The translations under genes and the position numbers were made by a program. This document shows positions 1 through 8,345 of a stretch of 22,950 bases of DNA, one piece after another. A model generated the notes under the pieces. That model ran no database searches. It was given only the letters and a program-made list of their open reading frames with translations, and was not told the DNA's origin. How positions within the stretch are numbered: the stretch's first letter is position 1; each line of letters opens with the position of its first letter. The DNA comes from Euprymna scolopes (Eukaryota > Mollusca > Cephalopoda > Sepiida > Sepiolidae), in NCBI GenBank assembly GCA_024364805.1, contig CM044515.1, positions 38,095,885 to 38,118,834 on the forward strand, written 5' to 3'.

Positions 1-868
1 ATAGCAGAAGCGTTTATCAATGCATGGATATCTCGATTTGAGGTCCACTGCATGTTGTAACTAACAGAGGTAGTTTGAGAATTGTTCCAGGGATTAGCCA
101 AGGTAGTAGGTTTTTACCGATTGAGGACAACATCATATCACCCTCAAAGTAACGGGATGATCGAAAGAGCACACCGTACCCTTAAAGCAGCAATAATGGC
201 TCGAAAAGAATCATGGAAGAAAGCAATACCGGTGATTCTGCTGGGTATACGTAGCACCCCTAATGAATCAGGCTTTTCCCCTTTTACATCTGTTACTGGA
301 GCTCCGATATTGATTCCTCAGCAGTTGATACACAAGCAGAGAGTAGGAGAAACTCCAGTTAATAACCAGTACATACGTAATTTGTGTGAATGGATGTCCC
401 AAATTGATGTACTCAACAAAAAAAGGTATATGCAAAAAAAGGATATATCCATGACAGTCCCAAAACATTTATACCGAAAGGTTTATCTTCCTGTGAAAAA
501 GTATGATTCAGAGTTGATCGAGTTAGAAAACCATTAGAAGCACCGTACTCAGGTCCTTATAAAGTTTTGACCCTATCAGATAAGCATTATCAGATCGATA
601 TGAACAACGGCACTCATACAAACATATATCAATAGATAGATTAAAGCCATACATAGAATCAACTAGTACTAATAAAATTAGACCGACTGAGAAGGCACAG
701 ACAAATGACGGTACTACTAATGATAAACTTATTGAGACAAATGATACCGACAAAGTTGAAGATAAAATTGCTGACACATATAAGTAAGGTAGGAAAGTAA
801 CATGGAAAAAGAAAAATGAGTACTTTTATTTTTAAACAGATTTAGACAATATACATATTTAATAATTC
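1..868 (+). mobile_element. Gypsy fossil A: integrase end (Ty3/gypsy LTR retrotransposon)
   Basis: This is the 3' part of a pol gene whose product would insert retrotransposon cDNA into chromosomes. The window opens inside the integrase core. The conserved segment TSYHPQSNGMIERAHRTLKA (bases 130-190) carries the third catalytic acid (E) of the DDE triad. It is followed by the GIRSTPNESGFSPF region typical of Ty3/gypsy integrases. Bases 540-660 keep a short beta-barrel-like integrase tail (PYSGPYKVL, YQID, IDRLKPY). The remainder up to 868 is low-complexity T/N/D-rich tail sequence. The style resembles the CsRn1/Kabuki group, which is an inference from motif appearance. The copy is broken, with several breaks, and its 5' part lies outside the window. 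Confidence 0.85.
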
Positions 869-1326
869 TGTGGAGGGTACTTAACTCCATTATTTGGAGG
901 GTGACTCGTGTAGTGAACTACTACTATTATGCTGCTATGGTATGCTTCCCTTATTTCTCTCTTTCTCCCTACTCTTCTACTTTTCCCTTCCTTTTTTTCT
1001 CTCAACGTCACCAGAGGTTTCAGCCAATCGGAATAGAGGACTGTCCTGGAGGGAGGTACAAAGAAGAAATCTCTCTCAGACATGCGGAAACGATAGAAGC
1101 ATCAACACGTGACAGACCAGTTTCCCTGGGTAAAGACTTTTATCAAACAAATGTACCATCCTCTTTGTAACCCTATATCTTGGAAACTTTTATAAAACAT
1201 CATCAATCCTAAAGTCTCGTCGCACTTAATTATAACCCGATGTTTTCTTTTCCACAACAGTTCTTTTTCAGCACTCTTGTTCTTTCTCTAATTTCGGAGG
1301 TGCCCCAAAAAGGGGACCGACCGAAA
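869..1326 (+). repeat. Putative LTR of gypsy fossil A
   Basis: This block follows the integrase tail directly and starts with TGTGGAGGGTACTT, as an LTR should start with TG. It contains a TATAAAA box (1191-1197) about 135 bases before its end. It finishes in a region (CCCCAAAAAGGGGACCGACC) just before TGGTGAC at 1327-1333. The partner LTR is outside the window, so the boundaries are inferred. No clear polypurine tract sits directly before 869, which weakens the call. A second TGTGGAGGG occurs at 1382-1390. Confidence 0.5.
1191..1197 (+). promoter_or_regulatory. TATA box inside the LTR-like block
   Basis: An exact TATAAAA lies in the second half of the putative LTR. That is where a retrotransposon RNA polymerase II promoter is expected. 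It is a short motif in AT-rich DNA, so chance occurrence is possible. Confidence 0.35.
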
Positions 1327-1390
1327 TGGTGACTCTTTTTCAAACGTCGTTAAAATCTATGGTAACCACCATACCGCATCTTGTGGAGGG

Positions 1391-1414
1391 TTTATTTATT
1401 TATTTATTTATTTT
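1391..1414 (+). repeat. (TTTA)n microsatellite
   Basis: About six units of TTTA in a row follow the second TGTGGAGGG copy. It is a plain simple repeat. Confidence 0.9.
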
Positions 1415-1516
1415 GAAATTGCATGGTATATTCCATTTCTCCCTTCGTTGGCATGTTTGCATCAAGAATTATCGTTCGTGGTCAACTCGTACGTCCTGAT
1501 GCTTTCTATTGCTGAG

Positions 1517-1720
1517 TTAAGGGTTAGCTCCTTTCATTGGCCCTTCTAAGCCTTTTATTATTTGTTCCGGAATGCGTTCTTCTTTATTGTTCCAGAATCC
1601 GCACCTGTCGGCTTTAGTTTTAAGTCTGGCTAAGTAGTCATCCACCGTGTCTTCATTTTGGTGCATTGATAAGAATTCCAAACGCTCAACCCATTTATTC
1701 GGTTTTTGAATCATGTGCAC
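1517..1720 (-). mobile_element. Gypsy gag fossil fragment
   Basis: The minus strand reads a 67-residue stretch with the pattern WVERLEFLSMHQNEDTVDDY followed by LARLKTKADRC. This matches the central capsid-like region of gag proteins from K02A2.6/Mag-type gypsy elements, in which a conserved 'ERxxFxxxxQ...E(T/S)(V/I)xxYxxxLxxLA' block is usual. No zinc knuckle or pol follows it in this window. A second minus-strand gag fragment at 8171-8345 shows an earlier part of the same kind of protein. The two may be one old element split by the hAT insertion between them (inference). It is a short broken remnant. Confidence 0.7.
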
Positions 1721-1949
1721 TTCAAATATTGCGAATATGCTTTTCGAGTTTTATTTTTGTTTGCATGTGAGTTGGGCATTTTTTAGTAGATCACGACCCT
1801 TTGGTCCGGTTGCTAAGTAAAATGTAGTTGTATTTAAGTTTTTCCTCTACATTGTTTATAATAAAATTCGTTGAGTGCTTTGTGTTTATTTTTATTTGTC
1901 CAGTCAAGAATCGCCATGTTTCTTTTCGCGCTTCTTTTACATTTTAGAA

Positions 1950-1950
<1 letters not shown>
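1721..1950. other. Unassigned, LTR-like stretch
   Basis: No coding signal is seen. On the plus strand the run from TGTGAGTTGGGCA (about 1765) to the AATAAAATTCGTTGAGTGC segment (about 1860) and TCGCCA (about 1912) has the look of a short LTR with a poly(A) signal. No partner copy is present to prove it. Otherwise it is T-rich spacer. Confidence 0.25.

Positions 1951-1952
<2 letters not shown>

Positions 1953-2018
<66 letters not shown>
1953..2018. repeat. (TA)n microsatellite
   Basis: This is an uninterrupted TA run of about 33 units. The only open frames across it are artefacts encoding alternating I and Y. Confidence 0.97.
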
Positions 2019-2020
<2 letters not shown>

Positions 2021-2252
2021 CTTTACTCACTGTGTGAATGTGTCTTTTTTTCCATCCGACTGTTTTTTTTTCAATGTTTAATATTCGCCGCTGCTGCCAT
2101 CATGTAGTACCGAGGGGTGTTAATGAAGACACTTGAGACAGGGTAGAATTACGATGTGAACATGTTTATTAATAGCATGTGAATGACTTTTATACAAGAG
2201 TGTTCAAGGGGAAGTAACTCGATTTATTTAAGAGTTCTTTATTCTGTTACAG
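2019..2252. other. Spacer before the hAT coding region, possible 3' splice site
   Basis: No gene is recognised here. The segment ends with a pyrimidine-rich TTCTTTATTCTGTTACAG whose AG is at 2251-2252, directly before the first hAT-like codons. This could be the acceptor of an intron in the old transposase gene (weak inference). The hAT 5' terminal inverted repeat is expected in or before this stretch, but no CAGGGCCGGC-like sequence is visible. Confidence 0.3.
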
Positions 2253-2567
2253 GCAGCATCAACTTCAGATACTCAGATTCAGATCGAAGAAGAAACACAA
2301 TCTTCTTCCCAATTGCTAACAAGTGGTCAAAGTAGTTATTTGGCTTTAGAAGAAGAATCGGCTAGTTTGCAGGAAGAAATCATGGACACGGTCATGGAAG
2401 ATGACAATGCAGATTCATGTGATGCAGATGAGGACCAGCATATCGACTTCAGTTGGAAAGATCCAGGCTTATGGCCACGCCACCTTCAATTATCAGTAAA
2501 GGCCGAGTTTTACTTGGTCGAAAAGGGACTGTTTTGTAAATCTGGATGTGGAATAAAGTGTCCGTAA
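2253..2567 (+). pseudogene. hAT transposase N-terminal remnant
   Basis: An open stretch of about 105 codons begins S/T/Q- and E/D-rich and ends with the conserved segment DFSWKDPGLWPRHLQLSVKA followed by EFYLVEKG. In ZMYM-like hAT transposases the 'DPxLWP' motif stands shortly before the TTF-type zinc finger, and here it does. An ATG is available at 2313. The frame may instead have continued from an upstream exon through the acceptor at 2251-2252. It ends at 2567, before the zinc-finger frame resumes at about 2640. The intervening bases include a T9 run followed by G10, a likely site of slippage. Confidence 0.7.
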
Positions 2568-2639
2568 GATGAGAGTTTTGAGAAGCAGTTTTTTTTTGGG
2601 GGGGGGGGATTTTATTTATTTATTTTTCATTTTGAGAAA

Positions 2640-2790
2640 ATTACGAAATGATGAATGCTCAGATCGTCATTGGCTGGTTTATTTGAATCATAAACATACT
2701 GTATTTTGTTTTTGCTGCAAATTGTTTTCAGATCTAAAAACCAAGCTCACAAGTGAAGGAAATCGTGATTGGAAAAGCTTGAAGATCTGA
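2640..2790 (+). pseudogene. hAT transposase TTF-type zinc finger remnant
   Basis: The frame reads HWLVYLNHKHTVFCFCCKLF followed by SEGNRDWKSL. This is the hallmark of the TTF-type finger: a WLxY(S)xxxxxVFCFCCxLF core, then an xxGxxDWKxL tail. The finger binds DNA ends in hAT transposases and their domesticated ZMYM and ZNF862 relatives. The frame stops after WKSLKI. The expected block between this finger and the first catalytic aspartate region is largely missing, since the next recognisable piece starts about 50 bases later. Confidence 0.75.
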
Positions 2791-2829
2791 ATTTATGTTT
2801 CCAGAACTGCTGATGCCAAGCATATGATA

Positions 2830-3655
2830 ACAGAGCAAATAATCGTGGTGTACAAAAATGCCTACTTGAACTCAATTTAAAATCATTTTATGTGACATAT
2901 GGATGGCACAGTCTCAATCTTGGAGACATGTCGAAATGTTCAATTATTACAATGACATGCATTGGAGTTTTGCATCAAAGTTATCTTTTGTTTAGCGCTT
3001 CAACACAGCGAAGGAAGTCTTGAAAACTCATGTAAAAAATCTGACAGTAAAGCCTATTTCCGATACACGCTTGGAATGTGTGAAAGCTATTCATTGTAAA
3101 ACAGAAGCAGTGTACAATGCATTGGTGGAAGTGTCTAAAAATGCCAACAATCCAAAAGCAAGGACTGAAGCAACTGGATTGGCGAAACGAGTAAAAACTT
3201 TTCAATTTTGGTTACTTTAGTCATTTGGTACGATTTGTTATTTCAAATGAATATGATCTGCTGAATTGATGCTATTTGACATTGCACTGGAATGTATAAA
3301 AAGTGCAATCGAGTACATGAAAAATACAAAGAAAATTGATTTGTATCCACTCAAATTTCAGCCAGAGAATTGGCTCAAGAATTAGAAATGGAACCAAATG
3401 AAGTCATATTTCCAGCTGTCACAAGCTTGAGATGACAAAAAGTGCATAGAACAATGCATGGCTACGAGAAAATACAGAGTGGAATATTTTAATGTTTCAT
3501 TAAATCAAGCAGTTATGTCGTTGCACGTTTTGAGCAAATGGCTTGTCACTTTTTTTATTTATTTATTTTTTCTGCACAACATCAAAAAAATTGCAGAAAT
3601 CAACCAAAAAGATTTGATGAAATGTTGCACTCACTGATGCATCTGGATCAGATAC
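2830..3655 (+). pseudogene. hAT transposase catalytic-domain remnant
   Basis: Plus-strand frames show NRGVQKCLLELNLKSFYVTY followed by WHSLNL (about 2840-2925). That fits the 'GVQ...NPxAxFVxCxAHxLNL' block of the RNase H fold. Next comes VKPISDTRLECVKAI (about 3048-3090), the 'LSDTRWxxR' block. Then come a 66-residue stretch with EVSKNANNPKARTEATGLAK (about 3128-3187), PENWLK (about 3363), and LHEMLH-like sequence just before the gypsy B insertion. Stops and frame changes separate these pieces, and a TTTA-rich run near 3550 interrupts it. The gene continues at 7607 beyond gypsy B. Confidence 0.7.
3651..3655. repeat. Target site duplication GATAC, left copy
   Basis: GATAC immediately precedes the TG start of the left LTR. 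The same five bases follow the CA end of the right LTR at 7607-7611. Five-base duplications are typical for Ty3/gypsy integrases. Confidence 0.8.
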
Positions 3656-3930
3656 TGTACTCTATGGGGAGAGCAGGCTGGTTGAACGTTCTTACTCAAC
3701 CCTAACCCAACACCCCTTTTCTTTCTCCAAAACTGCTTTAATAACCTGCTCACCTCTTTTTATGTTCTACTTCAAAATAAAAAAAAAAGCAAAAACTTTC
3801 CCAGCATGCACTGCCTTCCCATCATGCATTCCAAGTGCATAAACGAGTCAGCCATTTTGTCTCTCTTCTTTCACATGGAGCAATACAGGTAAGCCCTTTA
3901 TTTTGTTTTCAGATACATCACATGCCCCCA
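3656..3930 (-). repeat. 3' LTR of gypsy B
   Basis: The left LTR on the window starts TGTACTCTATGG and ends CATGCCCCCA. It aligns along its whole length with 7353-7606, including CTTTCTCCAAAACTGCTTTA and CCCATCATGCA(C/T)TCCAAGTGC. Both copies hold a local duplication of a CCCA(T/G)CATGCA(C/T) unit. The TG...CA ends and the flanking GATAC fix the boundaries. Confidence 0.85.
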
Positions 3931-4199
3931 GATCTCCGAGATTAATAAAACACCTTGTAGTCCTTCATCCAACAACTTCTTTTTGGAGGATGACATTCTC
4001 AGCTTCGTTACAGTCATTCCTATCCGACTGTAAGGAAACACAGCATGTCCACGTCGAGTGTGGGCCCACCATTTGCTTCTTGACGGCTCTTGACCTGCTC
4101 TTCCTCCTCACAACCATTATTGTCCACCGGCAAGGAAACACAACACAGGTCTAAGATATGTCAGGGAATGCTATCTATAATTACATTGTTTTTTAACTG

Positions 4200-4930
4200 T
4201 GTCTCTGGTATTACTTACCTTCCTCAGTATGTAGTACACTTTGCATTGGGAGGCTTCACCAACACCTCCTCACCCACTTCGATGGTAGCTTCCTCATTCT
4301 CAACTTCTACAGTTTTGTTGTAAGGATGCCACCATTAATAAGTAAAGATGGTCCTATGAGGTAATGTTGTTTCATTTTCTCCTGTCCTTGGCAACATGTA
4401 CCAAAATGCTGCCTCCATGGGTGAGATGTAGCTTCTCTCTACAACAGCCTTGATGGTATGATGATGCCTTTCCATTATTCCGTTGCCATTTGGTCAATAT
4501 GCTGCCCTTAAAACTGCCAAACATCTCACTTGTCACACACTTCTTAAAAACTTCCGACCAAAAAGCAGAGCCATTGTCCATCAATAACTTTGCAATTGTC
4601 CCTCTCTCCAAAAATACTTCCTTGACAACTTTTCTGATCTCCCATGCAGTTTCCGACGTAATCTCTCTTTAGATAGCCAAGCTCCCTGATCCATAGTCAA
4701 TCATCCATAGATACAGTTTGTGGCGATAATGTGTGCTATTAATGGCCAACCGCTTCCAGTCCTTCACCACATGTAGTTGTCCTGCCTCATGTCTGGATGG
4801 TGTGGAGTCAATCGACTGGCATTCCATGCAATTTTCCACTATATCCTTGACTTCTTCCTTGGTAATTTCTAGGTTAACTTTCCTTGCAAGGAACAATGTC
4901 TACTCCTGACCAAAGTGGTGCATATTATGC
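4200..4930 (-). mobile_element. Gypsy B integrase region
   Basis: Reading the minus strand from about 4930 downward, a zinc-binding segment shows KEEVKDIVENCMECQSIDST, the CxxC part of the HHCC finger. It is followed by the sequence around the first catalytic aspartate (LWMIDYGSGSLAI). Frames at 4372-4611 contain AKLLMDNGSAFWSEVFKKCV, the second-aspartate block of the DDE core. About 4200-4330 holds VGEEVLVKPPNAKCTT, a tail with the 'VGxxVWVKPPxxxCTxxW' pattern also seen in gypsy C. The integrase would insert element cDNA into the host chromosome. This is a fossil with several breaks. Confidence 0.75.
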
Positions 4931-4959
4931 AATTCTTTAACCTCCTCTTTTGCACAGCA

Positions 4960-5480
4960 TACAAAATGCTCATTCTCTCCTGCAACTAGGCCTTCTTTAC
5001 TCATGTCATTATATCCACCTTATTCTTTTCTGATGGGACCAGCATGACAGACATCTTCAATTGGAATTCCTTAATCAGATCCGCAAGTGCTCCAAGTCTT
5101 CGCTTGATCATCATTTCAGCAGCACCTTTCATCTTAATTCTCCTATCACTGCCGCCTTGACCCATCATGCTACTGTTGTTGAATCAGTCTTGATCTCAAT
5201 TACTTTCAGTCCCCACTTCAGGGCCAGATCGATCCCTTTCATAATGGCATCCAGCAAAATTTATATGGGAGTAATCATTTGTCTTCCTTAGCCATGCTGC
5301 ATCTTCCATAGTCACACCATCTATCTCCAATATGACACCCAATGCTAGGCTACTTGCATCACACTATATTGCTCCCTCTTCTCTATTGCTGATGTACCAT
5401 TCTCCCTTCACTGGGTCCTCCTTCTTTATTCTCGTGATGCTCTTATCATTACGACCTCCTTCATTACGTGGCCCTCCCAG
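4960..5480 (-). mobile_element. Gypsy B RNase H region
   Basis: The minus strand reads KGIDLALKWGLKVIEIKTDS followed by TTVAWWV. This is the RNase H block around a catalytic aspartate, and it lies between the RT and integrase regions as expected for Ty3/gypsy. RNase H removes the RNA strand during reverse transcription. Adjacent frames are decayed. Confidence 0.65.
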
Positions 5481-6180
5481 CAGTCAGTACCCGTCTGCCA
5501 TTTTATAAAACTGCATACCAGCCTGAGCCAACTAGCAACAGGATAGTGTCCCACCAACGTCCCACCAACTTCCCAAAGCCTGAGAAAAGTTCTCGCTTTG
5601 TCAATTCAGTCCCAACTTCAGATACTTCATTTCCTCGTTTGAAGACAAGGTTTCCTTTTCCAGTTTGCTACCGTTTCAATCCCAAAGCTGCTCCGCAAGA
5701 ATGTCATCAATGTTTGAACTAGTGGCCTCGTTCACTTCACAATCCTTCTTCAGTACCGTCTTCAGGATAGTAGTCATGATTTTCAGTTGAGCTTAGCCTG
5801 AAGGCCAACATCGTCAGACAATACAGCTGTTCCTTGTGCTTGACCAGTTGGTACTGCCAAAGCTTTATGTCCATATGAATCTGCAAATAGGCCGACTTCA
5901 GATCTACGATCTTAGTGGTCCGCTCCATCCTCCTCCATTTCCTCATGATCTCTTCACATACATCGATTCCATCACCAATATGGCAGGCTACGTGTTTGTT
6001 TAGCTTCCTGAAGTCCAGTACAGTATAGGCCAAACAACTACAATAAATGGCAGCACTCCTCTTTCTTCTCCTGATTCCCTCTTCAGTCCACCTCTCCACT
6101 TCTTTCTCAAATTCTTTTCTCGTCTCTCCTCACAATGTGCTCTCATAGCAATCCACTTTATTTCATAGTTTTAGCGGCTC
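5480..6180 (-). mobile_element. Gypsy B reverse transcriptase region
   Basis: A 120-residue minus-strand frame (5737-6099) contains VLDFRKLNKHV, VCEEIMRKWRRM, KIVDLKSAYLQIHMDIKLWQ and YCLTMLAFRLSS. These match RT fingers and palm blocks, with the aspartate of the first palm motif in 'VDLKSAYLQI'. A downstream piece (about 5520-5610) reads GGTLVGHYPVASWLRLVCSF, the connection region seen in this gypsy lineage ('LCGxLVGHFPVxGWLR'). The copy is broken. Confidence 0.8.
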
Positions 6181-6186
6181 AGAGAG

Positions 6187-6700
6187 TCATTGCCACTCCA
6201 CTGTCCACCTCTCACCATCAAACTTTACAAGGAAATCCTCATCCTCATTGCAGCAAGCCTCTGGTTTTTGTGCTTTGATGTTCTCCCCACTTTTTACTCC
6301 TGTCATCCCTATCACGCTAAGGCATCCAAAAATCACTTGGCCTTCCCTCACTGTAGCGCCCCCCACCAACTATGTACTATGATTACACTATGTCAACACC
6401 ACTGACGAGACGATCTAACACAAGAGCTCATAGCACAATGGGCACACCTAGCACCATCTCGTCAGCTGTCATCTCTCGTAGGCATCTCACCTCCCTGCCG
6501 TCCACGACCCTCATAATGCTGGCTTCGCTCCATGATTTGGTGACATTCCTTGCTAAAAGCGTCGTGGTGCAGCCCGTGTCAACAAGGGCTGTGGCTCTTT
6601 TTCAATTGACAACTGCCACTAATTGTAGCCATTTCTGCCCAGAAGGGGTAACTACTGGTGCAACAGTTCCCCTTTATTCGTTTCCCTGGTTTCGGTACCT
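6187..6700 (-). mobile_element. Gypsy B protease and linker
   Basis: Minus-strand frames from about 6620 down to 6400 read a block following an 'ALVDTGCT'-like site, with SWSEASIMRVVDGREVRCL-type sequence. This is an aspartic-protease-like stretch ahead of RT. The 6187-6369 frame ends with FLVKFDGERWTVEWQ. That corresponds to the 'F.V.FDGxxWTVxWxW' linker that precedes RT in related elements. It is a fossil in several frames. Confidence 0.6.
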
Positions 6701-6719
6701 TACAGTCTTTAATCAGGTG

Positions 6720-7340
6720 GGGACCTTGACACAGGAAGGACTTTATGGGAAATCAACTCTCCTGTCTCTTTGCCGCCTGCCTCTCATCATCTAGGGGAGG
6801 TTCTTGTACATGCACTTCTGCTTATAGCTGCATTTGTAACTGGACCTTTGATCTTCTTAACCAGAACTTTAGCAAAAACCAAGAGATCATCCACCTCCAT
6901 GTTACCAATCCCTGTTATTTTTTGCAGATTCGCAGAAACTTCTTCTGGGAAACCGTTCACCAGATACAATCTCACAGTCAATTTCCAGGTTCCTCCTCAC
7001 ATAACCAGCCAATCCTGCCAGGCAAAGACCTCGACTGACTCTCCAGTCCACCTCAACTTCAAAAGCTTGCCAAGTACCTCAAAGGGTCTTTCTGCAAATG
7101 CTAATTTCAATCACTGTTCTACCAGGGCAAGGTTTCCCTTTTCTTCCTACATTTGCTGGTATATTGTGAGGACTTCGCGTTCTAAGTATTATGGTAACAA
7201 GTTAACCATATCTTCAATCTTCTGAAGCTTCGCCATCATCTTTAACTTCTCTAGCAATTTAACTAGGTCCCCTTCTCGAGTGAAGGGCCTCAACATTTGA
7301 CCATTTAACCTCCAGTCAGCCATGTTCATCAAAGTGTTGT
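6720..7340 (-). mobile_element. Gypsy B gag region
   Basis: Minus-strand frames hold gag-like sequence: MADWRLNGQMLRPFTREGDL (about 7260-7322) near the 5' LTR and VRLYLVNGFPEEVSANLQKI (about 6910-6980) further on. The FxRExxLVxWLxKxxLVAxLQxIxD style is common in small gag proteins of this gypsy group. Gag would form the particle that packages element RNA. The fossil is spread over several frames. Confidence 0.6.
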
Positions 7341-7352
7341 GCCGAAATAGCT
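7341..7352 (-). promoter_or_regulatory. Primer-site position of gypsy B: 12-mer identical to tRNA-Phe 5' end
   Basis: The plus strand reads GCCGAAATAGCT, directly abutting the LTR start TGTGCTCT at 7353. In the element's own sense this is AGCTATTTCGGC right after the 5' LTR, where a primer-binding site is expected. The 12 bases equal nucleotides 1-12 of metazoan tRNA-Phe, not the complement of a tRNA 3' CCA end. The identical 12-mer stands in the same place in gypsy C (15819-15830). Confidence 0.6.
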
Positions 7353-7606
7353 TGTGCTCTACAGAAAAGTAAGCTGGTTGAAAGTGCTCACCCAACGCAA
7401 AGGCACACCTCTCTCCTTTCTCCAAAACTGCTTTAATGACCTGCTCACCTCCTTCTATGTCCTACTTAAAAAAAACTGCCTTTCCCATCATGCACTGCCT
7501 TCCCATCATGCACTCCAAGTGCATAAATGAGTCGGCCATTTTGTTTCTCTTCATTTACGCACAGGAACACAGGTAATCCTTTCATTTTGTCTGCAGAAAA
7601 CCCCCA
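7353..7606 (-). repeat. 5' LTR of gypsy B
   Basis: It starts TGTGCTCTACAG and ends AAAACCCCCA on the window strand and aligns with 3656-3930. It is about 20 bases shorter than its partner. It is followed by the GATAC duplication at 7607-7611. Confidence 0.85.
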
Positions 7607-7611
7607 GATAC
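7607..7611. repeat. Target site duplication GATAC, right copy
   Basis: The same five bases as 3651-3655 directly follow the CA end of the right LTR. After them the hAT transposase sequence resumes. Confidence 0.8.
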
Positions 7612-7915
7612 TGAAGTGTAGTGAATTTCTAATATCTTCAAACCCTGTTCAGATATTGTTTTGTATTCCTGATGCTTTACGTTTTATTTATTATCATGAT
7701 TTGAATACTGCTGTTCCAAATGTCGCTATAGCCTTTCGTACAGTATTGACAATTCCGATTACTGTTTCATCAGGAGAAAGAAGTTTTTCCAAGTTGAAAT
7801 TAATAAAAAAAACTATTTGAGTACGACAATGACGCAAGAATGCCTGAACCGCCTGGCAATAATATTTATTATACGAGATATTGTTCACTCTTTAGAGTAT
7901 TCACAATTTATTTAA
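7612..7915 (+). pseudogene. hAT transposase C-terminal dimerisation remnant
   Basis: The plus strand reads NTAVPNVAIAFRTVLTIPIT followed by VSSGERSFSKLKLIKK. This is the diagnostic hAT C-terminal motif ('FPNVxIALRILLTIPVTVASxERSFSKLKLIK'). An A/T run near 7800-7815 shifts the frame. The next block, STTMTQECLNRLAII, is the 'YLRSTMSQERLNGLAILSIE' equivalent, and the frame ends at a stop at about 7913-7915. In functional enzymes this region dimerises and completes the catalytic fold. The well-preserved motif makes the family assignment safe. Confidence 0.85.
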
Positions 7916-7959
7916 GGCTTTGCTGTCATCAAAGCACGCCAATTTAATTTTTGTTGAAA

Positions 7960-8005
7960 GTTTATGACATCTACACGAATACGTTTATGACATCTACACG
8001 AATAC
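7960..8005. repeat. Tandem duplication, 2 x 23 bp
   Basis: GTTTATGACATCTACACGAATAC occurs twice in direct succession (7960-7982, 7983-8005) in the hAT 3' untranslated part. The identity is perfect, suggesting a recent slippage duplication. Confidence 0.9.
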
Positions 8006-8137
8006 GTTTGCATAAATTTCAGTTATTTGTTGATTTAGATATAAACACAGGTAATTTTTAATAAATTGCATAATTTAATTTTTTCAGTATTTATTTTTCA
8101 TTTTTCTATTTCATTCGGGACCACCAAATTCACTTTG

Positions 8138-8172
8138 TACAGGGCCTCCAATTACCTAAGGCCGGCCCTGTA
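8138..8172. repeat. hAT right end with subterminal palindrome
   Basis: The end GCCGGCCCTG (8161-8170) is the inverse of the hAT-type terminus CAGGGCCGGC. TACAGGGC (8138-8145) is perfectly complementary to GCCCTGTA (8165-8172), so the end can fold on itself. Eight-base hAT target duplications are expected, and TATGCCAT (8171-8178) would be the right copy. No matching left copy was found. Confidence 0.65.
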
Positions 8173-8345
8173 TGCCATCTTCTCTCATCTTCAGGAGCTA
8201 AAAATTGAAACCTGTGATAAACCTTTAATGTCTCGTCTCCCAATTTATGAAGTAAAAGTCCCATTTGGTATTGTACTGACTGTTTTGCCAGATACGTAAT
8301 GATGGCATAATCATGCCTTTTCTGCTTATTATTTTTCATACACAA
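8171..8345 (-). mobile_element. Gypsy gag fossil fragment beside hAT end
   Basis: The minus strand reads YAIITYLAKQSVQYQMGLLL followed by HKLGDETLKVYHRFQF. This is the N-terminal capsid pattern of K02A2.6-like gypsy gag ('..K..A.LLH..GxEAL.VYxTFxF'). It runs right up to the hAT terminus at 8170. The hAT therefore probably landed in an already present gag fossil, whose later part may be the fragment at 1517-1720 (inference). It is broken. Confidence 0.6.

Larger units (their letters stand above)
3656..7606 (-). mobile_element. Gypsy element B: Ty3/gypsy fossil with both LTRs
   Basis: This roughly 3.95-kb LTR retrotransposon lies on the minus strand. In its own order it has a 5' LTR (7353-7606), a primer-site region, gag (about 6720-7340), protease (about 6400-6700), RT (about 5480-6180), RNase H (about 4960-5480), integrase (about 4200-4930) and a 3' LTR (3656-3930). 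It is flanked by GATAC duplications. RT segments read VLDFRKLNKHV and TKIVDLKSAYLQIHMD. The lineage is the same as gypsy C further right. The LTRs differ by roughly one fifth of positions by eye and by several small length changes, so the insertion is old. All parts are present in order, but the copy is broken with many breaks. It inserted into an already existing hAT transposon. Confidence 0.9.
2253..8170 (+). mobile_element. Decayed hAT DNA transposon (ZMYM/TTF-finger type), split by gypsy B
   Basis: Four coding remnants in the right order on the plus strand belong to one hAT transposase: an acidic N-terminus with DPGLWP, a TTF-type zinc finger, RNase H-fold pieces, and the C-terminal hAT dimerisation region. 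The right end at 8161-8170 is GCCGGCCCTG. This is the inverted form of the CAGGGCCGGC terminus common in this hAT group. The left terminus is not recognisable. Gypsy B (3656-7606) sits inside the transposase gene with a GATAC target duplication. Net hAT sequence is about 2 kb, shorter than an intact element, because the middle of the transposase is partly missing. Confidence 0.8.

Noticed and set aside
859-1170. Overlapping frames on both strands across the putative LTR
   Set aside because: No family pattern; they lie in LTR-like DNA and overlap each other on opposite strands.
1875-2081. Open frame of alternating I and Y residues
   Set aside because: It is a translation of the (TA)n run, not a gene. 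The same holds for the frames over 18044-18114 and the V/C or H/T run at 19735-19760.
2139-2153. CAGGGTAGAATTACG as the left hAT terminus
   Set aside because: Only the first five bases fit the right terminus and no 8-bp duplication pairs with TATGCCAT.
2981-3205. Minus-strand 74-codon frame
   Set aside because: It is the antisense of the hAT block SDTRLECVKAI, which is the real signal.
5061-5722. Plus-strand frames inside gypsy B
   Set aside because: These are shadows of the minus-strand RT and RNase H regions, which carry the recognisable motifs.
6190-7225. Plus-strand frames of up to 151 codons
   Set aside because: They oppose the gag-protease region of gypsy B on the minus strand and show no domain pattern of their own.
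7341-7352. A tRNA-Phe gene or tRNA-derived SINE
   Set aside because: Only the first 12 bases match; no D-loop, anticodon arm or B box follows, and the 12-mer sits at an LTR edge in both places.
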